DNA of 64,000 bases from Alkalicoccobacillus plakortidis (GCF_023703085.1 NZ_JAMQJY010000001.1:1-64000), one strand, 5' to 3'. Counted from the first letter of the stretch, positions 15,187 to 25,014 are shown. Program-made: numbers and translations. Notes: generated by a model from the sequence alone, not told the origin.

Positions 15187-15843
15187 ATGTTAGAATTAAA
15201 GCATAAAATTGGTATATGGATAATTGAATGGATAATTAAAAATGCTCAAGTAAGTGATCTGGTTGCTTTTTTTGCTGTAATAGTTACATTTTTAGGTTTT
15301 ATTGTTACGATTGTTGTTGTTATTCTAAATTTATTATCTAACAAAAAAAATTTATATGTTAATACAATAAGTACTGAAAGAATAAAGTGGTTAAATTCTT
15401 TGAGAGAAAAGTTTGCAGATTACAATAATACATCGTTCTCTATCAAACATCGTCAAGATGAAAATAGAATACTTAGAGATAATGGACTCGAAACTAAAGG
15501 CTACGACCTAAATGAAGAAAGCAGAGAATTAATACATAAAAAAAACTTAATAATTCTGTACCTTAATCCTTCTGAAATTATAAGTAAAGCTCTAAGTAAT
15601 GTAATGGTAAGCGATTATTACAATATTGTTAATCCTAAAACAACTAGCGCGTCAGAAGAGACTTTACTTATACAAGATAAGATAATGGATATACAGCAAA
15701 TAATTCTTAAATCTGAATGGAAACGCCTTAAACTTGAACAAGAAAAAGGTAGAGAATTAGATGAAAAAGAAGTTAAAGCGAATGTCAAAAAGATTGCCTG
15801 TGCTATTTCAACAGTAATATACCATGAATACTTTTGTGAATAA
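15187..15843 (+). CDS. Membrane-anchored cargo protein
   Basis: This 218-residue protein has one clear transmembrane helix near residues 24-50 (AFFAVIVTFLGFIVTIVVVILN-type). A cytosolic domain follows, beginning with NTISTERIKWLNSLREKFADY and rich in charged helices. This layout, an N-terminal membrane anchor then ERxKWL and helices, is seen in several poorly characterised membrane proteins of defence islands. It stands alone with its own leader and terminator among cassette genes. A role in phage exclusion is possible but not shown. Confidence 0.6.
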   Translation: MLELKHKIGIWIIEWIIKNAQVSDLVAFFAVIVTFLGFIVTIVVVILNLLSNKKNLYVNTISTERIKWLNSLREKFADYNNTSFSIKHRQDENRILRDNGLETKGYDLNEESRELIHKKNLIILYLNPSEIISKALSNVMVSDYYNIVNPKTTSASEETLLIQDKIMDIQQIILKSEWKRLKLEQEKGRELDEKEVKANVKKIACAISTVIYHEYFCE

Positions 15844-15854
15844 ATACTTAAACA

Positions 15855-15885
15855 AAGAGTCATCCAACTGGGTGGCTTTCTTTTT
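15855..15885 (+). terminator. Intrinsic terminator
   Basis: GTCATCC and GGTGGC pair around AACTG, flanked by AAAG/CTTT and followed by CTTTTT, just after the membrane protein gene. Confidence 0.75.
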
Positions 15886-15924
15886 GGTTGTATTAACTCA
15901 GGATAGGTTTAGACAGTATAAAAG

Positions 15925-15977
15925 GGATGAATTAGCAGGAAATTGAACCTTGCTGTCGAATATGGTGGCAGGGGGTG
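15925..15977 (+). repeat. Repeated leader element, copy B
   Basis: This second copy of the element at 14788-14843 is three bases shorter and differs at about ten positions, with the 3' part GCTGTCGAATATGGTGGCAGGGGGTG almost unchanged. It ends in the ribosome binding site of the gene at 15984. Conservation in front of two unrelated genes suggests a functional untranslated element. Confidence 0.6.
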
Positions 15978-15983
15978 TTAGTT

Positions 15984-16280
15984 ATGTCAGCATTGGAAGA
16001 AGGAAAGCATGAACTCGCAAAAGAACTGTATGAAAAACTAGATCAACTCGATGAGTATAAGCTCAAGGATGATATTGCTAAGCTTGATGCAAAAATATCT
16101 GTTGCGAAACAAGCGTATCAAACATGGCCGAAGTTTGAAGAGGCAATTACCAAAGAGTTTGTAGTGCCTTACGAAGAGAAAAGAAAACAATTGTATCAAG
16201 AAATTGAGGAAAATAAACTTAAATCAGGTTATTTATATGCCATGATTGAATGTTTACCTCATAAATACAGAAGAACATAA
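15984..16280 (+). CDS. Hypothetical 98-residue coiled-coil protein
   Basis: ATG 15984 follows GGGGGTG of leader copy B. The product is almost wholly helical and charged (residues 5-80), ending LYAMIECLPHKYRRT. It has no sequence resemblance to the gene behind leader copy A. It is bounded by a terminator immediately downstream. The function is unknown. Confidence 0.6.
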   Translation: MSALEEGKHELAKELYEKLDQLDEYKLKDDIAKLDAKISVAKQAYQTWPKFEEAITKEFVVPYEEKRKQLYQEIEENKLKSGYLYAMIECLPHKYRRT

Positions 16281-16284
16281 TGCA

Positions 16285-16321
16285 TAAAAAGGGGGCTATC
16301 CAAACGGATGGTTCTCTTTTT
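16285..16321 (+). terminator. Intrinsic terminator
   Basis: AAAAAGGGGGCTATCC pairs imperfectly with GGATGGTTCTCTTTTT around CAAAC. It closes the run of single-gene cassettes before the ParB-like gene. Confidence 0.8.
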
Positions 16322-16344
16322 GGTTATATACAGGAGTGTTAAAA

Positions 16345-16860
16345 ATGATTATTAAAGAAGTGGAAATTTCAAAGATTAACCCTGCACCATACAATCCGAG
16401 AGTAGATTTACAACCGGGTGATGAGGAATATGAAAAACTTAAGCGATCAATAAATGAATTTGGTTATGTAGAGCCACTAATATGGAATGAACAGACAGGA
16501 AATCTTGTGGGAGGACATCAAAGGTACAAGGTGTTAATGGAATCTAAACCGAAGCGCTTGCAAGTTTCAGTTGTTAATCTGACGGATGCACAAGAAAAGG
16601 CTATGAATATCGCTCTTAATAAAATTGGTGGCGATTGGGACGAGTTTAAATTACAAAGAGTCTTAGATGAGTTAAACGAAACAGATATCGATCTGACGCT
16701 TACAGGCTTTAGTGAGGAAGAACTAGAACAAGCACTTGCAGACATCGAGGGCGAAGGAGGTTCATCTATTAGAGACAACCAGGAGCTCTCATTTGATGAC
16801 TATGATGAGGATGACTTTACTCATAAGTGCCCTAAATGCGGATTTCATTACAACGAGTAG
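16345..16860 (+). CDS. ParB-like nuclease-domain protein
   Basis: This 171-residue protein has the ParB N-terminal domain: KINPAPYNPR, LKRSINEFGYVEPLIWNE and NLVGGHQRYKVL around residues 10-70, then a helical part. It ends in KCPKCGFHYNE, a half zinc ribbon. Phage genes of this kind lie just before DNA methyltransferase and terminase genes, as here; these are not partition proteins, and an adaptor or nuclease role is usually assumed. AGGAG at 16332-16336 supports ATG 16345. Confidence 0.85.
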   Translation: MIIKEVEISKINPAPYNPRVDLQPGDEEYEKLKRSINEFGYVEPLIWNEQTGNLVGGHQRYKVLMESKPKRLQVSVVNLTDAQEKAMNIALNKIGGDWDEFKLQRVLDELNETDIDLTLTGFSEEELEQALADIEGEGGSSIRDNQELSFDDYDEDDFTHKCPKCGFHYNE

Positions 16861-16868
16861 GTGAGAGC

Positions 16869-17897
16869 ATGACAGATATTACGTACCAGTGGAGATTAGA
16901 GCAGCTGAAGCACATTAAAAAGAATGACTTAAAAGTGTTTAGCATTTTCTCTTGTGGTGGTGGATCGTCCATGGGTTATAAACTAGCAGGTTATGATGTA
17001 GTAGGAAACTGCGAGATCGACCCACAGATGATGAAACTATACAAAGCGAACATTGACCCCATGTATCCTTATAAAATGGATGTGCGCCAATTTAAGAAGG
17101 CTGAGAAGTACCCAGAAGAACTCATGAATTTGGATATATTGGATGGATCACCGCCATGCAGTGTATTTTCAACCTCAGGAGATCGAGAGGAAGCGTGGGG
17201 GAAACAAAAGGTATTTCGTGAAGGGCAAGCTGAACAGATGTTGGATGATCTGTTTTTTGAGTACCTAGATGTGGTTGACCGATTAAGACCAAAAGTGTTT
17301 GTGGCCGAGAACGTAACCGGAATTATTAAAGGGGCTGCCAAAGGCTTTGTAAAACTGATTTATGAGCATGCTACACGCATTGGTTATGATGTGCAGTTGT
17401 TTAAATTGAATAGCGCAACCATGGGAGTCCCGCAAAGAAGAGAGCGGGTCTTTTTTATTGGACGTAGAAAAGATTTGAATTTGCCAAAAGTACAACTAGC
17501 GTTTGATCAGAAGCCGATACTCTATAAGGAATTTAAGTCAGGTAAAGGCCTCAAGCTCAATGAGTCTTCGGTTACGTACCGTAGATGGATCAAAAGACAG
17601 TCTAAAGATAAAAACATTGGAGATATAACAAAGCGGACTGAAGGCAAGGAGTCTAACTTTAATTCAGCTTTATTACATGACAATGATGTACCGCCAACCA
17701 TCGCAAGCAATTCAGTCTTTATTCGGTTTAATGAGCCTTATCAAGTATCAGACAGAGATATCATCCATATGCAGTCATTCCCTCAGGATTATGATTTCAT
17801 GAATGCTTCAGTTAAATATGTGTGTGGAATGAGCGTACCGCCTTTAATGATGAAGGGGATAGCAGAGCAAATAGCCAAGCAGATGTTTAAGAAATAA
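16869..17897 (+). CDS. C5-cytosine DNA methyltransferase (orphan)
   Basis: The 342-residue enzyme transfers a methyl group from S-adenosylmethionine to C5 of cytosine. Motifs seen in order are I (FSCGGGSSMGYKLAG), IV (GSPPCSVFS, catalytic Cys near residue 95), VI (ENV near 146), VIII (QRRERVFFIG) and X-like ending (CGMSVPPLMM). The target-recognition stretch is short. No restriction endonuclease gene is beside it, so it is an orphan phage enzyme that probably masks phage DNA from host restriction. It follows the ParB-like gene by eight bases. Confidence 0.92.
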   Translation: MTDITYQWRLEQLKHIKKNDLKVFSIFSCGGGSSMGYKLAGYDVVGNCEIDPQMMKLYKANIDPMYPYKMDVRQFKKAEKYPEELMNLDILDGSPPCSVFSTSGDREEAWGKQKVFREGQAEQMLDDLFFEYLDVVDRLRPKVFVAENVTGIIKGAAKGFVKLIYEHATRIGYDVQLFKLNSATMGVPQRRERVFFIGRRKDLNLPKVQLAFDQKPILYKEFKSGKGLKLNESSVTYRRWIKRQSKDKNIGDITKRTEGKESNFNSALLHDNDVPPTIASNSVFIRFNEPYQVSDRDIIHMQSFPQDYDFMNASVKYVCGMSVPPLMMKGIAEQIAKQMFKK

Positions 17898-17949
17898 GAA
17901 AAAGAGGGTGCTGTAAACACCCCCTTCAACAGATGCCGGAAAACCGACA

Positions 17950-17995
17950 GAGATAGCGTGAATACTGTGCACAGTTTCTTAGATGTCGCTATCTC
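17950..17995. repeat. Nested palindromes upstream of the terminase genes
   Basis: GAGATAGCG (17950-17958) is perfectly complementary to CGCTATCTC (17987-17995). Between them lies the 12-bp palindrome ACTGTGCACAGT (17964-17975). A GGGTG/CACCC hairpin without a T-run lies just upstream (about 17908-17925). The location before the terminase small subunit would suit a packaging recognition site or an operator; neither is proven. Confidence 0.5.
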
Positions 17996-18030
17996 GCTTT
18001 CAGTATATGTGAAAGGTCGGGGGTAAGGCA

Positions 18031-18273
18031 ATGAAAAATACAAACGAATGTTCGGTCTCGATTGAAGAGCAAGACGAACTCCTATTGAGACATCAAGCGG
18101 AGCAGATTGAGCATATCCAAGAATCAAAGGATCGCTACCGAAAAATTGTCCGCGCGGGGATATCTCGATGGGTGACAGACTTCCAGAATGGACATATACA
18201 GCTCAGCACGGTGGACGACCTTAAAAAATTAATAGAGTTAGACATAGAATTGCAGAAAGACGAAGAACTATGA
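18031..18273 (+). CDS. Hypothetical protein before terminase
   Basis: This 80-residue, strongly acidic and helical protein (SIEEQDELLLRHQAEQIEHIQE...) starts after a GGGGGTAAGG ribosome binding site. Its position directly before the small terminase gene is typical of small PBSX-region genes of unknown role. No motif is recognised. Confidence 0.6.
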   Translation: MKNTNECSVSIEEQDELLLRHQAEQIEHIQESKDRYRKIVRAGISRWVTDFQNGHIQLSTVDDLKKLIELDIELQKDEEL

Positions 18274-18318
18274 AACAAACACAACTCAATTAGAAAGTGG
18301 GGGTGGGTGATGATGTAG

Positions 18319-19188
18319 ATGGCTAGAGGCAGAAGTCCTAAGAGAGATGAAGCGCTTCGGCTTTGGCTAGACAGTAGTGGTCAAGCGAAATTAGTAGACA
18401 TTGCTGAGCAAGTCGGGGTATCTGCTTCCCAGATAAGAAAGTGGAAAAATCAAGACGATTGGGAAGGTGTTCTCAATGGTAACGTAACTAATGAAACCAA
18501 TGGTAACGTTACTAAACGTGGAGCGCCACAAGGTAATAAAAATGCGGTAGGTAATGAGGGAGGAGCACCGCAGGGCAACCGTAATGCTGCAGGTAACATA
18601 GGTGGCTTTGCTCCTTTAGGTAATAAGAACGCACGCACCACAGGTGAATATGAGTCAATTCTTTTCGATGAGTTAGATGATAAAGAAAAAGAATTGTTTT
18701 ATGTGGTCGATGCTTCCCCCTATGCTCAGATAGATGAAAACATTCGTGTCTTAACCATAAGGGAAAAGAGGATGCTTCAACGTATTAAGCTTGCTACGGA
18801 AGGTCTTAATGAAAAAGAAATCCGTGTCTTGAAGCAACGAAGGAACGTGAAGCAATCTGTTGAGTTTGAGGACCCTAACACTTATAAGAAAACAAAGAGA
18901 ATTGTTGATGGTTATAAGATGGTTCCTGTTGAAGAAGAAACGACGCAATTTAGAAAGATTGATGACATCCTAAAACTTGAGGATGCTCTTTCTCGTGTCC
19001 AAACACTTAAACAAAAGGCAATTAAGCAGTACTTTGAAATGACACATGTGTTTGATCACAAGCAGCACATTGATACTGAGAGACTAGCGCTTGATAAGAA
19101 GAAGGCTCAGAAAGAAAAAGATATCAATGAGTCCTTAAAGATAACGATTAAGCGTAAAGAAGCACGTGCAGGTGAGACAAATGATTGA
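18319..19188 (+). CDS. xtmA: Terminase small subunit (PBSX XtmA-like)
   Basis: This 289-residue DNA-recognition subunit of the packaging motor has an N-terminal helix-turn-helix ([24 protein letters not shown]). A low-complexity linker follows with repeated GNKNA/GNRNA units at about residues 70-108, then a long helical oligomerisation region. The GNKNA repeats are characteristic of PBSX-type small terminases. The start follows GGGGGTGGGTGA. It overlaps the large subunit gene by eight bases. Confidence 0.9.
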   Translation: MARGRSPKRDEALRLWLDSSGQAKLVDIAEQVGVSASQIRKWKNQDDWEGVLNGNVTNETNGNVTKRGAPQGNKNAVGNEGGAPQGNRNAAGNIGGFAPLGNKNARTTGEYESILFDELDDKEKELFYVVDASPYAQIDENIRVLTIREKRMLQRIKLATEGLNEKEIRVLKQRRNVKQSVEFEDPNTYKKTKRIVDGYKMVPVEEETTQFRKIDDILKLEDALSRVQTLKQKAIKQYFEMTHVFDHKQHIDTERLALDKKKAQKEKDINESLKITIKRKEARAGETND

Positions 19189-20476
19189 AAAAGAAGTCAA
19201 TCCACACTTTGAGGATTTCCTTTTCGATTGGAATCAGAAGTTCATGTTTCTTGTAGGTGGCTATGGATCTTCTAAGAGTTATCATGTGGGATTGAAAGTT
19301 ATTCTAAAGCTCCTTGATGAGAAACGGACAGCACTTGTTGTTAGGGAAGTCTATGACACTCATAGGGACTCAACCTTTGCTCTGCTAGAGGAAATCGTCG
19401 AGAGCATGGATTTATCAGATTATATTAAATTCGTTAGTTCTCCTATGCAGGTTAGGTTTCCTAATGGAAGTAAGATCATTTTCAAAGGGATGGACAAGCC
19501 TGCTAAATTAAAATCAATCAACAACGTTTCTCTCATATGGGTTGAAGAAGGTTCTGAACTCAAGTACGCAGGCTATAAAGAGTTAATTGGACGATTAAGA
19601 CATCCTGCTTTAAAGCTTCACATGATTGCTTCAACCAACCCGATAGGCAAGAACAACTGGACGTATAAACATTTCTTTAAAGACGAGCGCAATAAAAGAA
19701 TTGTGATTGATGATGAAGAACTGTATGAGAATCGGTCCATGGTTGTCGGGAATACCTTATATCATCATTCCACAGCTGAGGATAATCTATTTTTACCAAG
19801 AGATTATATTCACCAGTTGGAAGAATTAAAAGAGTATGATCCAGACCTCTACCGCATTGCGCGTTTAGGTCGTTTTGGTGTGAACGGGGTTCGTGTCTTA
19901 CCTCAGTTTGAGACAGCTCCTCACATGGAAGTAATGAAAAACATTGCAGCTATTAACCGTCCATTAAAACGAGTGGGGATGGACTTTGGTTTTGAAGAAT
20001 CCTATAACGCGGTTGTGCGGCTAGCTGTCGATCATGAGAAAAGCATCCTATATATCTATTGGGAGTACTATAAAAATCAACAAACGGATGATTTTACTGC
20101 TGAGGATTTAGATGAATTTAGAGAGACACAGGAATTGATCAAAGCGGATTCGGCTGAGCCTAAGACGATCAAGTACTTTAGACAGCAACATTTCAACATG
20201 AGAGGTTCAAAGAAGTTCCCTGGCTCTCGTCTGCAGTACACAAAGAAGGTCAAGCGCTTTAAGAAGATCATCTGCTCTGATCGATGCGAGAACACCATTT
20301 ATGAGTTGAAGGATCTGACCTATGCTAAGAATAAATTGGGAGAGATCATCTTGGATGAATTTGAAATTGATCCACACACCCTCTCAGCTATTTGGTACGC
20401 GTTAGATGATTATGAAGTGGCTGACCTTAAAGAGAAGCTTAAGGAACGCCAGCGACCGAATCCAGTAAGGAGGTAA
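19181..20476 (+). CDS. xtmB: Terminase large subunit (PBSX XtmB-like)
   Basis: The 431-residue packaging ATPase/nuclease has a Walker A-like [10 protein letters not shown] near residue 24 and Walker [11 protein letters not shown] near 120. A nuclease domain begins at [16 protein letters not shown], whose first Asp is a metal ligand. It pumps DNA into the prohead and cuts the concatemer. AGGTGAG before ATG 19181 decides the start. Its length fits the PBSX terminase family. Confidence 0.93.
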   Translation: MIEKEVNPHFEDFLFDWNQKFMFLVGGYGSSKSYHVGLKVILKLLDEKRTALVVREVYDTHRDSTFALLEEIVESMDLSDYIKFVSSPMQVRFPNGSKIIFKGMDKPAKLKSINNVSLIWVEEGSELKYAGYKELIGRLRHPALKLHMIASTNPIGKNNWTYKHFFKDERNKRIVIDDEELYENRSMVVGNTLYHHSTAEDNLFLPRDYIHQLEELKEYDPDLYRIARLGRFGVNGVRVLPQFETAPHMEVMKNIAAINRPLKRVGMDFGFEESYNAVVRLAVDHEKSILYIYWEYYKNQQTDDFTAEDLDEFRETQELIKADSAEPKTIKYFRQQHFNMRGSKKFPGSRLQYTKKVKRFKKIICSDRCENTIYELKDLTYAKNKLGEIILDEFEIDPHTLSAIWYALDDYEVADLKEKLKERQRPNPVRR

Positions 20477-20479
20477 TGT

Positions 20480-22012
20480 ATGAGTCAACCGAAAGTAAAT
20501 GCAAGAGTTGTCAAAGCTGATACAGGTGAAAGTGCATCTAGTAAACAAATCCATCCTGACACATTCGGCGATCATTATGGTGAATTAATTCTTGAACCCC
20601 CTATAAATATGCAGGAGCTCAAGGACATTGCAGAATACTCTACGATTCTTCAGCAATGTATTGATGCCTACAAAACCAATATAGTGGGCTTTGGTTTCCA
20701 TCCTGAATATACGTTTGATTTCAATGCTAAATCTGTTGAACAACCACAAAAGACGCAAGCTGAATCAGAATGGGTTAGGTTAGAGGAATTTGTGAAGTAC
20801 TTCAGCTTAGATGAAGGACCTGAAACGGTCTTTGGCTATATGATTGAGGATCGCGAAAAAACAGGGAATGGATACCTTGAAGTCATTAGAAATGGCAGTG
20901 ATGAGCCTGATGAGCTGAGCTATATGGACGCTCTTTACACGAGAGTTTGCAAAAAGACTGAACCAGTAGATGTTGAAACATTGATCACACGTAACGGAAA
21001 TCCTGAAAAAGTAACAAGGCGACGTACATTTCGTCGCTATGCTCAGAGGATCAGTAATAAAACCATCTATTTTAAAGAATATGGTGATCCTCGAATCATG
21101 GATAGTCGCACCGGTGAGTTTGGAGACAATGTACCTGATACCTACCTAGCTAATGAAGTTATTCATTTTAAGATTGGGAGTGCAGCATACGGTAAACCCC
21201 GTTGGCTAGGACATTTATTAAATGCATATGGAGCAAGAAAAGCAGAAGAGTTGAACTATATGTATTTCAAAAATGGCCGTCATATGCCTGCAGCCATCAT
21301 GGTTCAAAACGGAATGCTTTCTGAAGAATCGTATACACAAATGGAGAGTTATCTCAAAGATATGCAGGGCATTGAACAAGCACATAAATTTCTATTGCTT
21401 GAGGTTCAAGGGATGGAGACGGAGAATGACACGGGTGAAGAGAAACTATCAAATGTGAAAATTGACATTAAGAGTCTTGCTGAAATGGTGCAACAAGATG
21501 CTTTATTTCTTGAATACGATGCTACTCACCGTAGTAAGATGCGAAGTGCTTTCAGGCTTCCACCTTTATATACAGGTGAAGCGGATGAATATAACAAGGC
21601 TACAGCTGATACAGCTCGTAAAATCACTGAGGAACAAGTATTTCAGCCTGAGCGTTCTACCATTGCAGGAAAGATGAACACCTTGATTCTTCCGGATCTT
21701 GAAATGAACCTTGTACGATTAACGATGAGGGGACCTGATTTTAGGGACCCACTTGAAATAGCTAAGGTACTTACTCCGTTTGTAAATGCACAGGCTACTT
21801 CGCCAAATGATTTAAGAGATACCTTGGGCAAGGTACTTGGCAAGACGCTTGAAGAATGGCCAGAAGAAATATTCAATCGACCGATGAACAAGACCTCATC
21901 AGCTGCTGATCCGTTTAACATTCTTAAATCCAAAGAACCTGGTCATCAAGTTCAACTGGTGACCATCTTAAAAGATTTGAGAGATATTTTGGTGGATAAG
22001 AAAGATGTCTAA
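20480..22012 (+). CDS. xkdE: Portal protein (PBSX XkdE-like)
   Basis: The 510-residue protein forms the dodecameric channel at one head vertex. PBSX-family marks include NMQELKDIAEYSTILQQCIDAYKTNIVGFGF near the N-terminus, the ENAxxH-like VIHFKIGSAAYGKPRW around residues 230-245, and the PPLYTGEADEYNKATADTARK segment near 360. The C-terminus is variable. It starts three bases after the large terminase and overlaps the next gene by eight bases. Confidence 0.92.
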   Translation: MSQPKVNARVVKADTGESASSKQIHPDTFGDHYGELILEPPINMQELKDIAEYSTILQQCIDAYKTNIVGFGFHPEYTFDFNAKSVEQPQKTQAESEWVRLEEFVKYFSLDEGPETVFGYMIEDREKTGNGYLEVIRNGSDEPDELSYMDALYTRVCKKTEPVDVETLITRNGNPEKVTRRRTFRRYAQRISNKTIYFKEYGDPRIMDSRTGEFGDNVPDTYLANEVIHFKIGSAAYGKPRWLGHLLNAYGARKAEELNYMYFKNGRHMPAAIMVQNGMLSEESYTQMESYLKDMQGIEQAHKFLLLEVQGMETENDTGEEKLSNVKIDIKSLAEMVQQDALFLEYDATHRSKMRSAFRLPPLYTGEADEYNKATADTARKITEEQVFQPERSTIAGKMNTLILPDLEMNLVRLTMRGPDFRDPLEIAKVLTPFVNAQATSPNDLRDTLGKVLGKTLEEWPEEIFNRPMNKTSSAADPFNILKSKEPGHQVQLVTILKDLRDILVDKKDV

Positions 22013-22925
22013 AGTTGATGAGCTTATTCACAGTATCAACAGCTTTATACGCAAAGAAGCTGATGGTGAGAATTCTCTTATTGATACGCTTCCTGATTTT
22101 GAAGGCAAAGAAAAAGTTGAAGATATGGTTGAAAACTTTGAAACCATTATTGCCCGGCTTCTTAGGAAACAACGTAAGTTTATTTTGGATAGTGTTAAGG
22201 CCTTTATTGCTAAAGACGATGCCGAAGTATTGGAGAACCTACTTACTTACTTGAGGGAACAGATATTCATAGAGGATTCATTCGCTACGGAATTGAGTCA
22301 AGAAGCAGTTGAATTCTTTAATCTATCGGTAACTGATTTTGCTTCAGTCATCATGGGTACAATTGATCAAGATATTCCGCTTGAGGTGCTTTCCAATCGA
22401 ACGGTCACATGGATTGAAGAGTGGTCAGAACAACTGGGAGAGCTTATGAAGAATACGGCTCATGAAGCGGTTGAGAAGATACTTGTTAATGGAATCAGTG
22501 AGGGTCATGGCATTGCAAAGATAGAACTTGAATTATCTAAACTTCCTCAGTTCTCCAGAGAACGGGCTAGAGCGACGGCTATTACAGAAGTGCTAACTGC
22601 TTCCTCTGTGGCTCAACAGGAAAGCTATAGTCAATCTCCTGCAGTAACAGGTAAGCGATGGAAACATAGCGGTGCTAAGTACAGCAAGCCACGTGAGAAT
22701 CATATGATGCTTGATGGAACGGTCGTTGGTGTTGATGATTATTTTGTTATCCCTGACAGTAACGAGCTTGCCCAGTATCCAAGAGATGTGAGCTTAAGCC
22801 CTAAAGAGAGAATAAACTGTCATTGCACGTCTGGTCCTGAAGTGGATCAGGCTATTTTGGGTTTAAGCAAAGAAGAAAAAGAAGAAATAAGACGTCAGGC
22901 TCTTGCTGATCTTGGTGTCATTTAA
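22005..22925 (+). CDS. Minor head / head morphogenesis protein
   Basis: This 306-residue protein ends in the Mu gpF/SPP1 gp7-type domain. It shows the ARATAITEVLTASS helix, the KRWKHSGAKYSKPRENHMMLDG motif and PKERINCHCT near the end. Such proteins enter the prohead with the portal and help DNA ejection or head assembly. The N-terminal 180 residues are helical and less conserved. The gene follows portal, as in related phages; PBSX itself lacks an obvious equivalent. Confidence 0.85.
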   Translation: MSKVDELIHSINSFIRKEADGENSLIDTLPDFEGKEKVEDMVENFETIIARLLRKQRKFILDSVKAFIAKDDAEVLENLLTYLREQIFIEDSFATELSQEAVEFFNLSVTDFASVIMGTIDQDIPLEVLSNRTVTWIEEWSEQLGELMKNTAHEAVEKILVNGISEGHGIAKIELELSKLPQFSRERARATAITEVLTASSVAQQESYSQSPAVTGKRWKHSGAKYSKPRENHMMLDGTVVGVDDYFVIPDSNELAQYPRDVSLSPKERINCHCTSGPEVDQAILGLSKEEKEEIRRQALADLGVI

Positions 22926-22950
22926 TTCTTGAAGGGAGGTGAAATGAAAA

Positions 22951-24048
22951 ATGGCTAGAGAGTTAACGAATGCACAAATTACGCATGTTTCCCTAGTGAA
23001 CAAGGGAGCGAATGGAAAGAAGTTTGCCATCATGAAGTCAGACAAGCAACCTGATTTCAATAAAGAGGTTAAGATCGTTAAGTCCAATGAGGAACAGCAA
23101 CTGGTCACTGGTGTTGTCTATGAACCGGATGTGCTTGATGCTCACGAGGATTACATGACGGCAACGGAGATTGAAAAAGCAGCTCATCAATTCCTTTCTG
23201 ATTACCGCAACATTGATAAGCAGCATGATTTTGCTTCTAGCGTTGGTGAAGTCGTCGAGTCTTGGATTGCTAAGACTGATATGAAGCTTGGTGATGACGA
23301 TATCACAGCTGGTACGTGGGTGATGACGGTCAAAGTCTCTGACGCTGATAGCTTGGAATCTATTAAAAATGGTGATGTCACAGGATTTAGCATGGTTGGT
23401 CTAGCGGAAACCATTGAAAAGAGCGAGGATGCATCTTCAACCATCGATAAAACTGAAAAAGGTCTCATGCAAGTTATTAAAAATTTCTTTCTTGGAGAAC
23501 CGATCCAAAAAGGAATTGTGCGTGAAAACTACAAGCGGAATCAGAAAAGTCGTAACTTGTGGGCTGCATGGGACGCTTTAGATAGTGAGTATTATGATTC
23601 TCGTTGGGAGAACAGAACGGCAGATGTAACTGATTTTGCAAGGTTAAAAGAAGCGGCAACAGATTTTCTTGAGCTTGTTAGTGAGATTGAGACACAAGCT
23701 GACGTGCAGAAAGCACTAAATGAAAAACCTAATAAGGAGGAAGACGATTTGAAACCAGAAGATATTACAGCAGCGGTTGAGAAGGCAGTTAAGCCTTTAA
23801 ATGATCGTATTGATGCATTTGAGAAGCAACAGGAGCAAGAAGGCCCTAATGAGCCAGAGGGTGGGGATGATAATCCTAACGAAGAGCTTGCAGATACAGT
23901 AATGAAAGCTGTTGAAAAAGCCATCGAGCCTGTTTCTGAACGTCTCACCAAGCTTGAAAAAGCACGTGGCATCTCTAAGCAAGATGATACAGACGGAGAT
24001 GGCCAACAAGAACAAATCAAAAAATCAGTATGGGATAACTTACTTTAA
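22951..24048 (+). CDS. xkdF: Prohead protease / scaffold (XkdF-like)
   Basis: The 365-residue protein starts with the XkdF serine-protease domain: the opening ITHVSLVNKGANGKKF, then VTGVVYEPDVLDAHEDYM, with DKQHDF near residue 92 probably holding the catalytic His and GDVTGFSMVG near 148 the active-site strand. A disordered acidic coiled-coil C-terminal half (about 260-350) would act as scaffold. It processes the capsid during maturation. The ribosome binding site is GGGAGGTG. Confidence 0.87.
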   Translation: MARELTNAQITHVSLVNKGANGKKFAIMKSDKQPDFNKEVKIVKSNEEQQLVTGVVYEPDVLDAHEDYMTATEIEKAAHQFLSDYRNIDKQHDFASSVGEVVESWIAKTDMKLGDDDITAGTWVMTVKVSDADSLESIKNGDVTGFSMVGLAETIEKSEDASSTIDKTEKGLMQVIKNFFLGEPIQKGIVRENYKRNQKSRNLWAAWDALDSEYYDSRWENRTADVTDFARLKEAATDFLELVSEIETQADVQKALNEKPNKEEDDLKPEDITAAVEKAVKPLNDRIDAFEKQQEQEGPNEPEGGDDNPNEELADTVMKAVEKAIEPVSERLTKLEKARGISKQDDTDGDGQQEQIKKSVWDNLL

Positions 24049-24069
24049 TCAGTAGAAGGGAGCACTTAT

Positions 24070-25011
24070 ATGTCAAGAATGAGTAATCAACAAATCATTG
24101 AGAAGGCAACAATGACACTGGCTTCTCTCCAAACGGGTGGACTTATGAATCCAACCCAAGCAAGTAAATTTATTAGAATGCTTCAAGAAACACCAACCAT
24201 TTTAAAAGATTCTCGGGTTATTCCAATGGACCATGATACACAAAAGATTGAGAAGATCGGTTTTGGTCAACGAATCCTTCGCCCTGGTCAGGAAGATGTA
24301 GCATTGACCAAAGAACAAAGAGCTGTACCGACAACGAGTACAGTTAATCTAAATGCAAAAGAAGTCATTGCTGAAATCAATATCACTTATGACACGCTTG
24401 AAAACAATATCGAAGGTCAAAGCTTAAAAGATACTCTCATGCAACAAATTGTAGAACGTGCTGCGGTTGATATTGAAGAATTACTGGTTAATGGGGATAA
24501 GGACTCGAATGACCCATTCCTTGCTCAGATCAACGGTATGCGTAAGAATACAAAGTCGCACATTGTAGATGCAGAATTACAGCCAATTAGCCGTGGGTTA
24601 TTCAAGCGTGGTTATAAAGCCATTCCTGCTAAATACATTCGTGTACCACAAGACTATCGTTTCTATACTTCACCAGGTAACCAAATTGAATGGATGGATA
24701 GTGTTGCTGATCGTCAAACAGGTCTAGGAGATTCTGCTGTTCAAGGTGGTCGTTCTTCTGCATTTGGTGTGCCGGTTACAGGTATTGCGAATATGCAGCC
24801 TTACGAGCATAGCGATGGTGAGACTGATGTATCAGAGATCATCTTGACTCATCCTAAAAACATCATCACTGGTTTCTCTCGTAACATTCGTATTGAAGTC
24901 GACAAGGACATTCGCGCTCGTAAGTTCATCATCGTTCTAACTGCTAAGCTAGACAGTGTTTACGAGGAAGAGGATGCTGTTTCTAAAATCATTAACGTGA
25001 AGGAGATGTAA
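24070..25011 (+). CDS. xkdG: Major capsid protein (XkdG-like)
   Basis: The 313-residue HK97-fold capsid protein follows the protease gene as expected. Typical features are a helical N-arm (residues 1-45), the E-loop area with [21 protein letters not shown], the spine region [16 protein letters not shown], and the P-domain end [24 protein letters not shown]. No long cleaved pro-region is obvious. It assembles the head shell. Confidence 0.93.
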   Translation: MSRMSNQQIIEKATMTLASLQTGGLMNPTQASKFIRMLQETPTILKDSRVIPMDHDTQKIEKIGFGQRILRPGQEDVALTKEQRAVPTTSTVNLNAKEVIAEINITYDTLENNIEGQSLKDTLMQQIVERAAVDIEELLVNGDKDSNDPFLAQINGMRKNTKSHIVDAELQPISRGLFKRGYKAIPAKYIRVPQDYRFYTSPGNQIEWMDSVADRQTGLGDSAVQGGRSSAFGVPVTGIANMQPYEHSDGETDVSEIILTHPKNIITGFSRNIRIEVDKDIRARKFIIVLTAKLDSVYEEEDAVSKIINVKEM

Positions 25012-25014
25012 TGA

